Positions 1 to 5,414 of a DNA stretch of 5,462 nt are shown one piece after another. Position numbers and translations under genes: made by a program. This stretch comes from Candidatus Aerophobota bacterium (GTDB taxonomy: Bacteria; Aerophobota; Aerophobia; Aerophobales; AE-B3A): assembly GCA_004376485.1 (NCBI GenBank), contig SOJT01000213.1, positions 1 through 5,462 of the forward strand. Direction: 5' to 3'. The notes beneath the pieces were generated by a model, which searched no databases, was not told the origin of the DNA, and was given only the letters and a program-made list of their open reading frames with translations. Numbering within the stretch: position 1 is the first letter of the stretch; each line of letters begins with the position of its first letter.

Positions 1-11
1 CTTCTGGCAAA

Positions 12-39
12 TTGACACTGAGGGCAGGTTATGTATAAT
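12..39 (+). promoter_or_regulatory. Sigma70-type promoter for the C1 gene block
   Basis: A perfect -35 hexamer TTGACA lies at 12-17 and a perfect -10 hexamer TATAAT at 34-39, separated by 16 bp, one short of the optimal 17. The expected transcription start is about 6-8 nt past the -10 box, near 45-47. That gives a very short leader of about 20 nt before the ATG at 66, too short for a cobalamin riboswitch between this promoter and the gene. The match suggests strong housekeeping-sigma expression. It also implies that whatever lies upstream of the window is a separate transcription unit, or that this is an internal promoter. Confidence 0.8.
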
Positions 40-53
40 GCTTGAAAACTAAG

Positions 54-60
54 AGGGAGG
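54..60 (+). promoter_or_regulatory. Ribosome binding site deciding the start of the corrinoid protein
   Basis: AGGGAGG is followed by a 5-nt spacer (CAAAA) and ATG at 66. An in-frame TTG at 42 would start the protein 8 codons earlier. That TTG lies at or before the predicted transcription start and has no SD in front of it, so the ATG at 66 is preferred. Confidence 0.8.
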
Positions 61-65
61 CAAAA

Positions 66-701
66 ATGGTGGAGCTGAAAGAGATTGCTGAGAAGCTCAT
101 AGGTGGAAAAGCTGATGAAGTGCACAGTCTTGTCAAGAGAGCTCTTGATGAAGGACAGGATGTGAGCAAGATCTTGAATGAGGGACTTGTGGCGGGAATG
201 AGTGTGGTAGGGGATAAGTTTAAGAAGAACGAATTTTACGTGCCTGAGGTTCTCATCTCTGCCCGGGCTATGAAGGCAGGGATGGGGCTCATTAGGCCCA
301 TCTTGATTGAAAAGAACATCAAAGGTCTGGGGACAGTGCTTTTAGGCACGGTGAGAGGGGACCTTCATGATATTGGCAAGAACCTGGTGGGGATGATGCT
401 AGAGGGAGCAGGATTTGAGGTAATTGATCTGGGGGTGGATGTATCCTCGGAAAAGTTTGTGCAAGTGGCCAAAGAAAAGGATGCTAATCTAGTAGGTCTT
501 TCCGCCCTTCTTACCACCACCATGCTATCTATGAAAGATGTAGTTGGAGCTGTCCAAAAGGAAGGACTTAAAGGGAAGGTGAAGGTTATCATTGGAGGGG
601 CGCCGGTTACCCAGGATTATGCAAATGAGATAGGAGCTGATGGCTATGCTCCTGATGCTGCTTCAGCGGCCGATAAAGCCAAAGAGCTCCTTAAAAGTTA
701 A
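66..701 (+). CDS. Methyltransferase-associated corrinoid (B12-binding) protein
   Basis: This is a 211-residue methyl-carrying corrinoid protein of the MtaC/MtbC/MttC class. It shuttles a methyl group on cobalamin between a substrate-specific methyltransferase and a second methyltransferase in the cytoplasm. Residues about 5-85 form the helical cap domain (B12-binding_2 type), including a stretch reading F-Y-V-P-E-V-L. Residues about 88-205 form the Rossmann-like B12-binding domain. The signature DxHxxG is D99-L-H101-D-I-G104, with H101 as the expected lower axial cobalt ligand. The S-x-L element is S146-A-L148 and the GG element is at 177-178 in IIGGAPV. Length is typical of the class. The next gene, 21 nt downstream, encodes the expected partner methyltransferase. 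The primary substrate methyltransferase (MttB-, MtaB- or MtbB-like) is not in the window, so the methyl donor is unknown. It is much smaller than, and distinct from, the Wood-Ljungdahl CFeSP subunits AcsC/AcsD. Confidence 0.9.
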   Translation: MVELKEIAEKLIGGKADEVHSLVKRALDEGQDVSKILNEGLVAGMSVVGDKFKKNEFYVPEVLISARAMKAGMGLIRPILIEKNIKGLGTVLLGTVRGDLHDIGKNLVGMMLEGAGFEVIDLGVDVSSEKFVQVAKEKDANLVGLSALLTTTMLSMKDVVGAVQKEGLKGKVKVIIGGAPVTQDYANEIGADGYAPDAASAADKAKELLKS

Positions 702-722
702 AAAGCTCCTCAGGGAGAGGCT

Positions 723-1523
723 ATGCTTATCGTAGGAGAGAAGATCAACACAAGTATTCCAGGAATTTCTGAGGCGGTGGAAGGAAAAGATGTTCTCTTT
801 ATCCAGAATCTAGCCAAAAGACAGGTTGAGGCAGGGGCGAATGTTATTGATGTTAACGTGGGAACCAGGATTCATACCGAAGCTGAGGATATGCGGTGGC
901 TGGTGAAAACTATCCAGTCAGCCATAGATGTTCCTTTGAGCATAGATAGTCCTAATCCTGAAGCCCTCAGGATGGGGCTGAAAGAGCATAAAGGCAGGGC
1001 CATGCTCAACTCCATCACTGGGGAGAGTAAGAGAGTAAAAGACATCCTTCCTCTTCTTAAGGAGTTCAGACCCAGCGTCATTGCTCTAACTATGGATGAT
1101 GGAGGAATTCCCCAGGATGCGGAAACCAGATACCAGATTAGTCAGCGATTGGTGCAGTTACTGAGCGGCGCAGGGATTCCTGAGGATAATATGTATATGG
1201 ATCCCCTGATGCGCCCTATTAGCACGGATTCAGAAGCGGGATTGGCGGTGCTGGATGCCATCGGGAAGATAAAGAACTCCTCAAAGGAAATCCACGTCAT
1301 CTGCGGTCTGAGCAATATATCTTTTGGACTGCCTAAAAGGGGTCTTATTAACCAAGCTTTCCTTCTCATGGCCATGGCTCAAGGCTTAGATTCGGTTATC
1401 CTTGATCCTCTGGATAGGAAATTGATCTCCTTGATTAAGGCAGGGGAGGCCCTCCTGGGCAAAGACAAATACTGTGCGGGATACCTGAGGGCCTTTCGGG
1501 CAGATGAGCTTGCTGAAGAGTAG
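723..1523 (+). CDS. Methyltetrahydrofolate:corrinoid methyltransferase (MeTr/MtgA/AcsE family)
   Basis: This 266-residue pterin-binding TIM-barrel protein (DHPS-like fold) moves a methyl group between N5 of methyl-THF and the cobalt of a corrinoid protein. From memory of Moorella AcsE (about 262 residues), the two align almost without gaps. Shared elements are the MLIVGEKIN start (GERIN in AcsE), the D43-x-N45-V-G47 motif, D75 in the I-D-S-P-N loop, N96 in A-M-L-N-S (the residue that hydrogen-bonds the pterin N5 in AcsE), D160 in Y-M-D-P-L, and N198 in G-L-S-N. The expected catalytic and pterin-binding residues are therefore present. The start ATG has AGGGAG at 712-717, 5 nt upstream. Because the partner next door is a small MtaC-type corrinoid protein and not CFeSP, an MtgA-like role (methyl-corrinoid to THF, as in glycine betaine, methylamine or O-demethylation systems) is more likely than the acetyl-CoA pathway step. 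Direction is inferred. AcsE function with CFeSP encoded elsewhere cannot be excluded. Confidence 0.9.
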   Translation: MLIVGEKINTSIPGISEAVEGKDVLFIQNLAKRQVEAGANVIDVNVGTRIHTEAEDMRWLVKTIQSAIDVPLSIDSPNPEALRMGLKEHKGRAMLNSITGESKRVKDILPLLKEFRPSVIALTMDDGGIPQDAETRYQISQRLVQLLSGAGIPEDNMYMDPLMRPISTDSEAGLAVLDAIGKIKNSSKEIHVICGLSNISFGLPKRGLINQAFLLMAMAQGLDSVILDPLDRKLISLIKAGEALLGKDKYCAGYLRAFRADELAEE

Positions 1524-1536
1524 TTTCATAAGCTCT

Positions 1537-1542
1537 GAAGGA
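1537..1542 (+). promoter_or_regulatory. Ribosome binding site deciding the start of the hexuloisomerase
   Basis: GAAGGA lies 6 nt before the ATG at 1549. The alternative in-frame ATG at 1504 overlaps the end of the methyltransferase gene and has only a distant GAGG (13 nt away). The 1549 start gives 183 residues, the usual size of this family. Confidence 0.65.
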
Positions 1543-1548
1543 CCTTTT

Positions 1549-2100
1549 ATGGACCCAGAGAAGTTCAGGGAAGGGTTAGGACTTATCCATTCCCGTGTCA
1601 AAAAGGTTCTTTCCAGAATTGATGAGAAGGAAACAGCCGAGTTTATCCACTCAATTTCTTCCTCCCGGAGAATATTCTTGAGCGGTCAGGGAAGGAGCGG
1701 CTTTATTGCCCGATGCTTTGCCATGAGGCTAGTGCATCTGGGTTTTTCCTCTTACGTGGTAGGTGAGACAATCACTCCCCGTATCGGGGAGAAAGATCTC
1801 CTCATCATCTGCTCTTGCTCGGGTAGAAAACACGTAACTTTGGAGCTAGCCCGCCAGGCTCGACAAAGTAAAGCCGGCGTATTCGCTTTAACCGCCTCCC
1901 GAGAGTCACCTCTAGCTAGATTAGCTCATCATCTCATTTTTTTCTCCCTTGTTTCAGAAAAAGGCGCATCAGAAGAGCTCTTAGGCTCTTTATTTGAGTG
2001 GTCTTTATTCTTGTACTTAGAGGGGGTAGTCCTTTTTTTGATGAGAAAGATGGAGATATCCGAAGAGGATATGCTGAGGCGGCACACCAACCTGGAATAG
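1549..2100 (+). CDS. hxlB: 6-phospho-3-hexuloisomerase (SIS domain)
   Basis: This 183-residue SIS-fold sugar-phosphate isomerase would interconvert D-arabino-hex-3-ulose 6-phosphate and fructose 6-phosphate, the second step of the ribulose monophosphate (RuMP) formaldehyde pathway. Visible family marks are the phosphosugar-binding loop S45-G-Q-G-R-S50-G, then A-M-R-L-x-H-L-G-F, then V-V-G-E-T-I-T-P (70-77). F149-E150 lies in the L-G-S-L-F-E element that carries the conserved glutamate. The C-terminus R178-H-T-N-L-E183 corresponds to the near-invariant RHANLE tail. One deviation is that the second Ser-rich loop reads S-C-S-G-R-K (89-94), where relatives usually have S-G-S-G-E-T or similar, so substrate or rate may differ. 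No hexulose-6-phosphate synthase (HxlA) is in the window. The gene begins 25 nt after the methyltransferase stop and its own stop lies in the SD of the next gene. A different SIS isomerase role is possible but less likely given the C-terminal signature. Confidence 0.85.
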   Translation: MDPEKFREGLGLIHSRVKKVLSRIDEKETAEFIHSISSSRRIFLSGQGRSGFIARCFAMRLVHLGFSSYVVGETITPRIGEKDLLIICSCSGRKHVTLELARQARQSKAGVFALTASRESPLARLAHHLIFFSLVSEKGASEELLGSLFEWSLFLYLEGVVLFLMRKMEISEEDMLRRHTNLE

Positions 2101-2105
2101 AGGGA
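2099..2105 (+). promoter_or_regulatory. Ribosome binding site for a TTG start, overlapping the upstream stop codon
   Basis: AGAGGGA overlaps the last two bases of the hexuloisomerase TAG stop (2098-2100) and is 3 nt before an in-frame TTG at 2109. This arrangement favours re-initiation by ribosomes finishing the upstream gene. A rival ATG at 2136 has GAGGAG at 2126-2131, but starting there would remove the conserved N-terminal K-x-x-L-R segment. Confidence 0.6.
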
Positions 2106-2108
2106 AAA

Positions 2109-2717
2109 TTGGAAAAGATCAATCTGAGGAGCCGCATGCTTAAAAGGCGAAGGTTGGAGTCATCCGAGGAGATTGAAAGAAAGAGCTATCGAATTCGGGA
2201 GAAACTCCTCACCTTCGATCTCTTCTTAAAAGGGCGAGGGATTCTTTTCTACCTGGCCCTGGAGGATGAAGTTCAAACTCGCTCCATGATAGAGGCGGCT
2301 CTGGGAATGGGAAAGAGGATCTCGGTTCCCTTGATTGATGAGGAAGAAAGAGAGATTCTTCCCTCCATACTGAAAGACCCTGACAAAGAGCTCACCCCCG
2401 GCCCTTGGGGCATTCTAGAGCCAAAGAGGAAGTTTTACCATCCCCAACCTTTAGAAGAGATAGATCTAGTCATTGTCCCAGGAGTGGCCTTTGATGAGGC
2501 GGGGAATCGTCTGGGCTTCGGGAGAGGTTTCTACGACAAATTCCTGAGGAGGCTCCCGGAAAGAATTAGCTTTGTTGCTCTAGCCTTTGAACTTCAGGTT
2601 GTTAAGAGCCTACCTTCTCGGTCCCACGATGTAGCAGTAGATTACATCATTACGGAAAAGCGAATCATCAAATGTAAAGAGAGAAGGAGGAGAAGATGTA
2701 CCTCGAAAGACCCCTGA
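2109..2717 (+). CDS. 5-formyltetrahydrofolate cyclo-ligase (methenyl-THF synthetase)
   Basis: This 202-residue cytoplasmic enzyme performs the ATP-dependent conversion of 5-formyl-THF to 5,10-methenyl-THF, clearing the stored and inhibitory 5-formyl form. The family layout is complete. The N-terminal helix has K-x-x-L-R and R-R-R-L. It is followed by the substrate strand with S-V-P-L-I, then G98-P-W-G-I-L-E-P105, then P124-G-V-A-F-D129. The glycine-rich ATP/phosphate loop is G132-N-R-L-G-F-G-R-G-F-Y-D-K, and H173-D lies near the C-terminus before I-I-T-E. I chose the TTG at 2109 because it restores the normal family N-terminus and has an SD; the open frame extends upstream to 1998, but that part lies inside the hexuloisomerase gene. 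The last residues form an Arg-rich tail (K-E-R-R-R-R-R-C) encoded by the same bases that serve as the SD of the next gene. The gene overlaps the cyclohydrolase by 22 nt. Its product, methenyl-THF, is the substrate of that downstream enzyme. Confidence 0.9.
   Translation: MEKINLRSRMLKRRRLESSEEIERKSYRIREKLLTFDLFLKGRGILFYLALEDEVQTRSMIEAALGMGKRISVPLIDEEEREILPSILKDPDKELTPGPWGILEPKRKFYHPQPLEEIDLVIVPGVAFDEAGNRLGFGRGFYDKFLRRLPERISFVALAFELQVVKSLPSRSHDVAVDYIITEKRIIKCKERRRRRCTSKDP
2684..2690 (+). promoter_or_regulatory. Strong SD of the cyclohydrolase, inside the cyclo-ligase gene
   Basis: AAGGAGG is followed by 5 nt (AGAAG) and ATG at 2696. It is a near-perfect anti-SD match located within the 3' end of the preceding gene, whose poly-Arg tail is a by-product of this purine-rich stretch. 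Confidence 0.8.
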
Positions 2718-3331
2718 AGGATTTCGTTGAGGACACAGCTGCCCGGCTTCCTGCTCCCGGAGGAGGAAGCGTAGCTGCCCTGGTCGGATCCTTAGGAGCG
2801 GCTCTCCTGTGTATGGTCGGCAGGTACACCGTGGGTAAGAAGCAGTATGAAGGAGTGGAGGATGAGGTGGCCAGGATTCTCAAGATTGCGGATGGTCTCA
2901 AAGATGAGCTTTCCTCACTTATTCAGGAAGATATTAAAGCCTACCAGAAGTATTCCCATGCCTCTGGTCTACCCAAGGACACTCCTCAGCAAAAGGAGGC
3001 ACGGAATCAGGCCTTACAGTTCTCACTTAAGGAAGCTGCTCTGGTTCCTTTGAAGACAAGTAAACTTTCCCTCAAGGTGATAGAGCTAGCTGAAGAGATT
3101 CTTCCCCTGGGCAATCCTTACCTTATAAGTGATGTGGGGGTGGGAGTTTTGCTGGCAGAGGCAGCTCTGGAGGCTGCAGTTATCAATGTCCAGATAAATC
3201 TCTCCTACCTTAAGGATTCTCATTTTGTCGAGGAGAAAAAGAGGGAAATTTCTTCTTTTCTTTCCAGAGGAAGAAAGACGGCCGAGAAAGTAGTGAAAAA
3301 GGTAAAGGGAAAAATCACTCAAAATAGGTGA
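2696..3331 (+). CDS. fchA: Methenyl-THF cyclohydrolase, FchA / formiminotransferase-cyclodeaminase family
   Basis: This 211-residue all-helical protein belongs to the cyclodeaminase/cyclohydrolase family. In bacteria with the folate C1 pathway the stand-alone form (FchA) hydrolyses 5,10-methenyl-THF to 10-formyl-THF; the homologous domain of FTCD deaminates formimino-THF. Family marks are the folate-binding loop P20-A-P-G-G-G-S-V-A-A-L (20-29), the acidic pair E78-D79 followed by K-A-Y in the helix that carries the catalytic Asp, V-P (117-118), and S145-D-V-G-V-G150. These are followed by the A-E-A-A-L-E-A-A-x-x-N-V-x-I-N helix (to about 168). The C-terminus is Lys-rich. The length is typical. 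Cyclohydrolase is preferred over cyclodeaminase because there is no formiminotransferase or histidine-degradation gene here and the neighbour produces methenyl-THF. The sequence alone does not fully separate the two activities. Confidence 0.87.
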   Translation: MYLERPLKDFVEDTAARLPAPGGGSVAALVGSLGAALLCMVGRYTVGKKQYEGVEDEVARILKIADGLKDELSSLIQEDIKAYQKYSHASGLPKDTPQQKEARNQALQFSLKEAALVPLKTSKLSLKVIELAEEILPLGNPYLISDVGVGVLLAEAALEAAVINVQINLSYLKDSHFVEEKKREISSFLSRGRKTAEKVVKKVKGKITQNR

Positions 3332-3336
3332 GGAGG
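3331..3336 (+). promoter_or_regulatory. SD deciding the start of the GT28-like glycosyltransferase
   Basis: AGGAGG begins at the last base of the cyclohydrolase TGA stop and is followed by 6 nt and ATG at 3343. The frame is open back to a GTG at 3328, but that codon precedes the SD, so the ATG at 3343 is the likely start. Confidence 0.8.
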
Positions 3337-3342
3337 GAAGGG

Positions 3343-4413
3343 ATGAAGGTTCTCTTTGGTGTCTGTTCCTGGGGACTGGGTCATGCCACGCGGGATCTTC
3401 CCCTCATTAAGGGGATAATAGAGGCGGGACATCAGGTTACCATTGTGGCCAGAGGCAGATCTTTGAATTTATTAAAGGAGGAACTTGGAAACTCCTGCCA
3501 CTATCTGGAGATACCTGACTATTCTTCCCCTTATTCTAAAAAGGATTTCTCTGTAGCCAAATTCTTGAGTTACTTTCCTGTTTACATGAGCCAGGTCATC
3601 AAGGAACACGAAAGAATAAAGAAGCTGGTAAAAAGGGAAGGCTATGAGAGGATCGTATCTGATAACCGTTTTGGTATTCATAACCGGGAAGTTCCTTCCT
3701 ATTTCATCTCCCATCAACTCAGATTCCTGGCTCCTGGTAGAGTAAAGCTTTTTGAGATGGCAACCGAGGGATTCAACTACTCCTTTTTTAAGAATAGCTT
3801 TACCAAATTTTTAGTCCCCGACTTTAAAGAGGATTCCTTATCAGGGGATCTTTCCCATAATCTGAAATACTTCAAAGAAAGGCAGGTAGAATATCTAGGG
3901 ATTCTCTCCGATTTGAGAAAGAAAGAAGTGAGGCAGGATATTGATTATTTTATCTCTGTCTCTGGACCCGAACCTCAGAGAAGCATCTTTGAACATAAAG
4001 TTTTAGAACAAGCTCCTCGACTGAAAGGCAAGGTGGTAGTGGCTCTGGGAAAGCCGGAAGCTCCCGAGGAGAGAGGGAGTAGCGAGCTTAGGATCTTTGG
4101 CTATCTAAACAGAAGGGAGCAAGAAGATGTCATGAACAGGGCTAAAGTCATCATTGCCAGACCCGGCTATTCAACTTTAATGGAGCTGGTGGCTTTAGGC
4201 AAAAAAGCTCTCTTTGTCCCTACCCCTGGACAGACAGAACAGGTTTACCTGGCTAAGTATCACAGGGAGCAAGGAAACTTTTATAGTGTAGATCAGAATA
4301 GCCTGAATCTGGCCCGGGATGTAGAGGAAGCCAAGCGCTATCAGGGGATAAAAGGGAAGCCTGAACCTCAAGAAGCTGTGAAAAAATTTATGAGCGTAGT
4401 GTTCGGTGAATGA
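3343..4413 (+). CDS. MurG/GT28-like glycosyltransferase (MJ1255-type)
   Basis: This 356-residue protein has a GT-B layout. The N-terminal Rossmann domain starts with M-K-V-L-F-G-V and the acceptor-side loop G11-L-G-H-A-T-R-D-L-P. The motif S106-D-N-R-F-G111 lies near F-I-S-H-Q (121-125). A linker leads into the C-terminal domain at about 201, with I-S-V-S-G-P-E-P-Q-R (204-213). The GT28-type nucleotide-sugar site comprises R273-P-G-Y-S-T-L-M-E-L and P293-T-P-G-Q-T-E-Q. These marks resemble the archaeal/bacterial MJ1255-like family, related to MurG and UDP-glucuronosyltransferase-type enzymes. The sugar donor and acceptor are not known; a UDP-sugar and a lipid-linked acceptor at the inner face of the membrane are inferred from fold and neighbours. 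No signal peptide or clear membrane span is seen. Its stop overlaps the start of the membrane protein gene (ATGA at 4410-4413), suggesting coupled translation and shared function. It is not MurG itself, as the surrounding genes are not mur/fts genes and the motifs differ. Confidence 0.8.
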   Translation: MKVLFGVCSWGLGHATRDLPLIKGIIEAGHQVTIVARGRSLNLLKEELGNSCHYLEIPDYSSPYSKKDFSVAKFLSYFPVYMSQVIKEHERIKKLVKREGYERIVSDNRFGIHNREVPSYFISHQLRFLAPGRVKLFEMATEGFNYSFFKNSFTKFLVPDFKEDSLSGDLSHNLKYFKERQVEYLGILSDLRKKEVRQDIDYFISVSGPEPQRSIFEHKVLEQAPRLKGKVVVALGKPEAPEERGSSELRIFGYLNRREQEDVMNRAKVIIARPGYSTLMELVALGKKALFVPTPGQTEQVYLAKYHREQGNFYSVDQNSLNLARDVEEAKRYQGIKGKPEPQEAVKKFMSVVFGE

Positions 4414-5414
4414 AAAGAAGACTTTTCCTTCTTGCCACCACTCTGGGTGGCACCGCTCTTCTAGTCTTAACCTTTTATCTGATCGGGCTTCAGAAGGTTA
4501 TCTTTCAACTCCAGGAAGTGGGTCTGGCCGGAGTCTGTGTTTTTATTATCAATGTTCTCCTTATTTTTCTTATTGATGCTGTTTCCTGGCAGATCATTTT
4601 AAAATCATATGGATACTATCTTCCCTTTAGAGATATCCTTGCTACCAAGATCATTGGATTCGTCATCAGTTATCTTACCCCCTCCATGTACTTTGGCGGG
4701 GAGCCGGTAAGAGCCTATCTGATTAGCAAGAAACATAATCTTCCCCTGACCACGGTAGGGGCCAGTGTGGTAGTCAATCGATTTCTGGAACTGGGGGCGG
4801 GTCTGTTCTTTATTTACCTGGGCAGTATCTGGACCCTGGTGGAGTATGAACTTCCTCTCCAACTGTCTGTAGTTATGGTGGTGGTCAATGTCCTCATGGG
4901 TCTGGGAATGGCTGCTCTTTTGTTAAGTTTTATTTACGAGAACAGACTCTTCACTAATCTGGCTAACCTTCTCAGCCGATGGAATCCTTTGTCCAAAGCT
5001 GTGAAAAGGGTTAAACCCCATATTTCCAAACTGGAGGGGGAAGTTTTCCTTGTTTTTAAGGAACATCGAAGGGAAGCTCTCCTCGCCTTTGCTCTTAATT
5101 TTCTGGCCGGATCACTGATTTTCCTCAAACCGGCCATTTTCTTTTATTTTCTCGGGATCGTCTTTAAGCTGTCCCAGCTTTCCCTGCTCTTTGCCATAAC
5201 CCATCTTATTCTTATCCTGCAGGTGACTCCTGGAGCTCTGGGGGTATTCGAGCTGGGAGAGGTAGCCATATATGGGTTGGTGGGAGTAGCAGCTCAAAAG
5301 GCTCTGGCCTTTACTTTAATGGTCAGGATAACTGATGCTGTGCTTATTGCTATTGCCCTATTCTTAGCTCTGCATTTTGGTCTGAATAGACTCTGGGGGA
5401 GAAAGCAGGAATGA
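4410..5414 (+). CDS. Flippase-like integral membrane protein (LPG synthase TM region / UPF0104 family)
   Basis: This 334-residue hydrophobic protein has about 7-9 predicted spans by eye: roughly residues 5-25, 38-58, 77-93, 122-145, 152-176, 224-250, 257-272 and 300-323, with 284-297 uncertain. Family motifs are T90-P-S-M-Y-F-G-G-E-P-V-R-A-Y-L-I (90-105), followed by N123-R-F-L-E, and T273-P-G-A-L-G-V-F-E (273-281). This is the membrane part also found in MprF and AglD-like proteins. The domain is linked to flipping or handling of lipids and lipid-linked sugars, but most stand-alone members are uncharacterised. No soluble aminoacyl-phosphatidylglycerol synthase domain is attached, so lysyl-PG synthesis is unlikely. 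A basic cluster (K196-x-x-K199-R200-x-x-K203) lies in the long loop at 178-222. The start overlaps the glycosyltransferase stop by 4 nt and has no good SD, consistent with translational coupling. Its stop overlaps the next start in the same way. Confidence 0.85.
   Translation: MKRRLFLLATTLGGTALLVLTFYLIGLQKVIFQLQEVGLAGVCVFIINVLLIFLIDAVSWQIILKSYGYYLPFRDILATKIIGFVISYLTPSMYFGGEPVRAYLISKKHNLPLTTVGASVVVNRFLELGAGLFFIYLGSIWTLVEYELPLQLSVVMVVVNVLMGLGMAALLLSFIYENRLFTNLANLLSRWNPLSKAVKRVKPHISKLEGEVFLVFKEHRREALLAFALNFLAGSLIFLKPAIFFYFLGIVFKLSQLSLLFAITHLILILQVTPGALGVFELGEVAIYGLVGVAAQKALAFTLMVRITDAVLIAIALFLALHFGLNRLWGRKQE

Noticed and set aside
42..65. Upstream in-frame TTG start for the corrinoid protein
   Set aside because: It lies at or before the predicted transcription start and has no SD; the ATG at 66 has AGGGAGG at ideal spacing and gives the normal family N-terminus.
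685..710. Direct repeat AGCTCCT at 685-691 and 704-710 around the first stop codon
   Set aside because: Only two 7-nt copies, one inside coding sequence; no palindrome or operator-like symmetry joins them, so chance is the simplest explanation.
1504..1548. Longer hexuloisomerase start at the ATG overlapping the methyltransferase gene
   Set aside because: It has only a poorly spaced GAGG upstream, and the extra 15 residues go beyond the usual family N-terminus; the ATG at 1549 has GAAGGA 6 nt upstream.
1998..2108. N-terminal extension of the cyclo-ligase frame
   Set aside because: The translated stretch overlaps the conserved C-terminus of the hexuloisomerase, resembles no part of the cyclo-ligase family and has no convincing SD.
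2847..3053. 68-codon + strand frame inside the cyclohydrolase gene
   Set aside because: It is an out-of-frame shadow within a gene whose family motifs continue on both sides; its sequence shows no domain.
4433..4452. 7-bp perfect hairpin TGCCACC / GGTGGCA with a 6-nt loop early in the membrane protein gene
   Set aside because: No T-run follows, it lies in coding sequence, and one or two stems of this length are expected by chance in 5.4 kb. An effect on translation of the membrane protein is conceivable but unsupported.
365..5297. Minus-strand open frames of 61-85 codons across the window
   Set aside because: All lie opposite strongly supported + strand genes, have compositions typical of antisense reading, and show no recognisable motifs.
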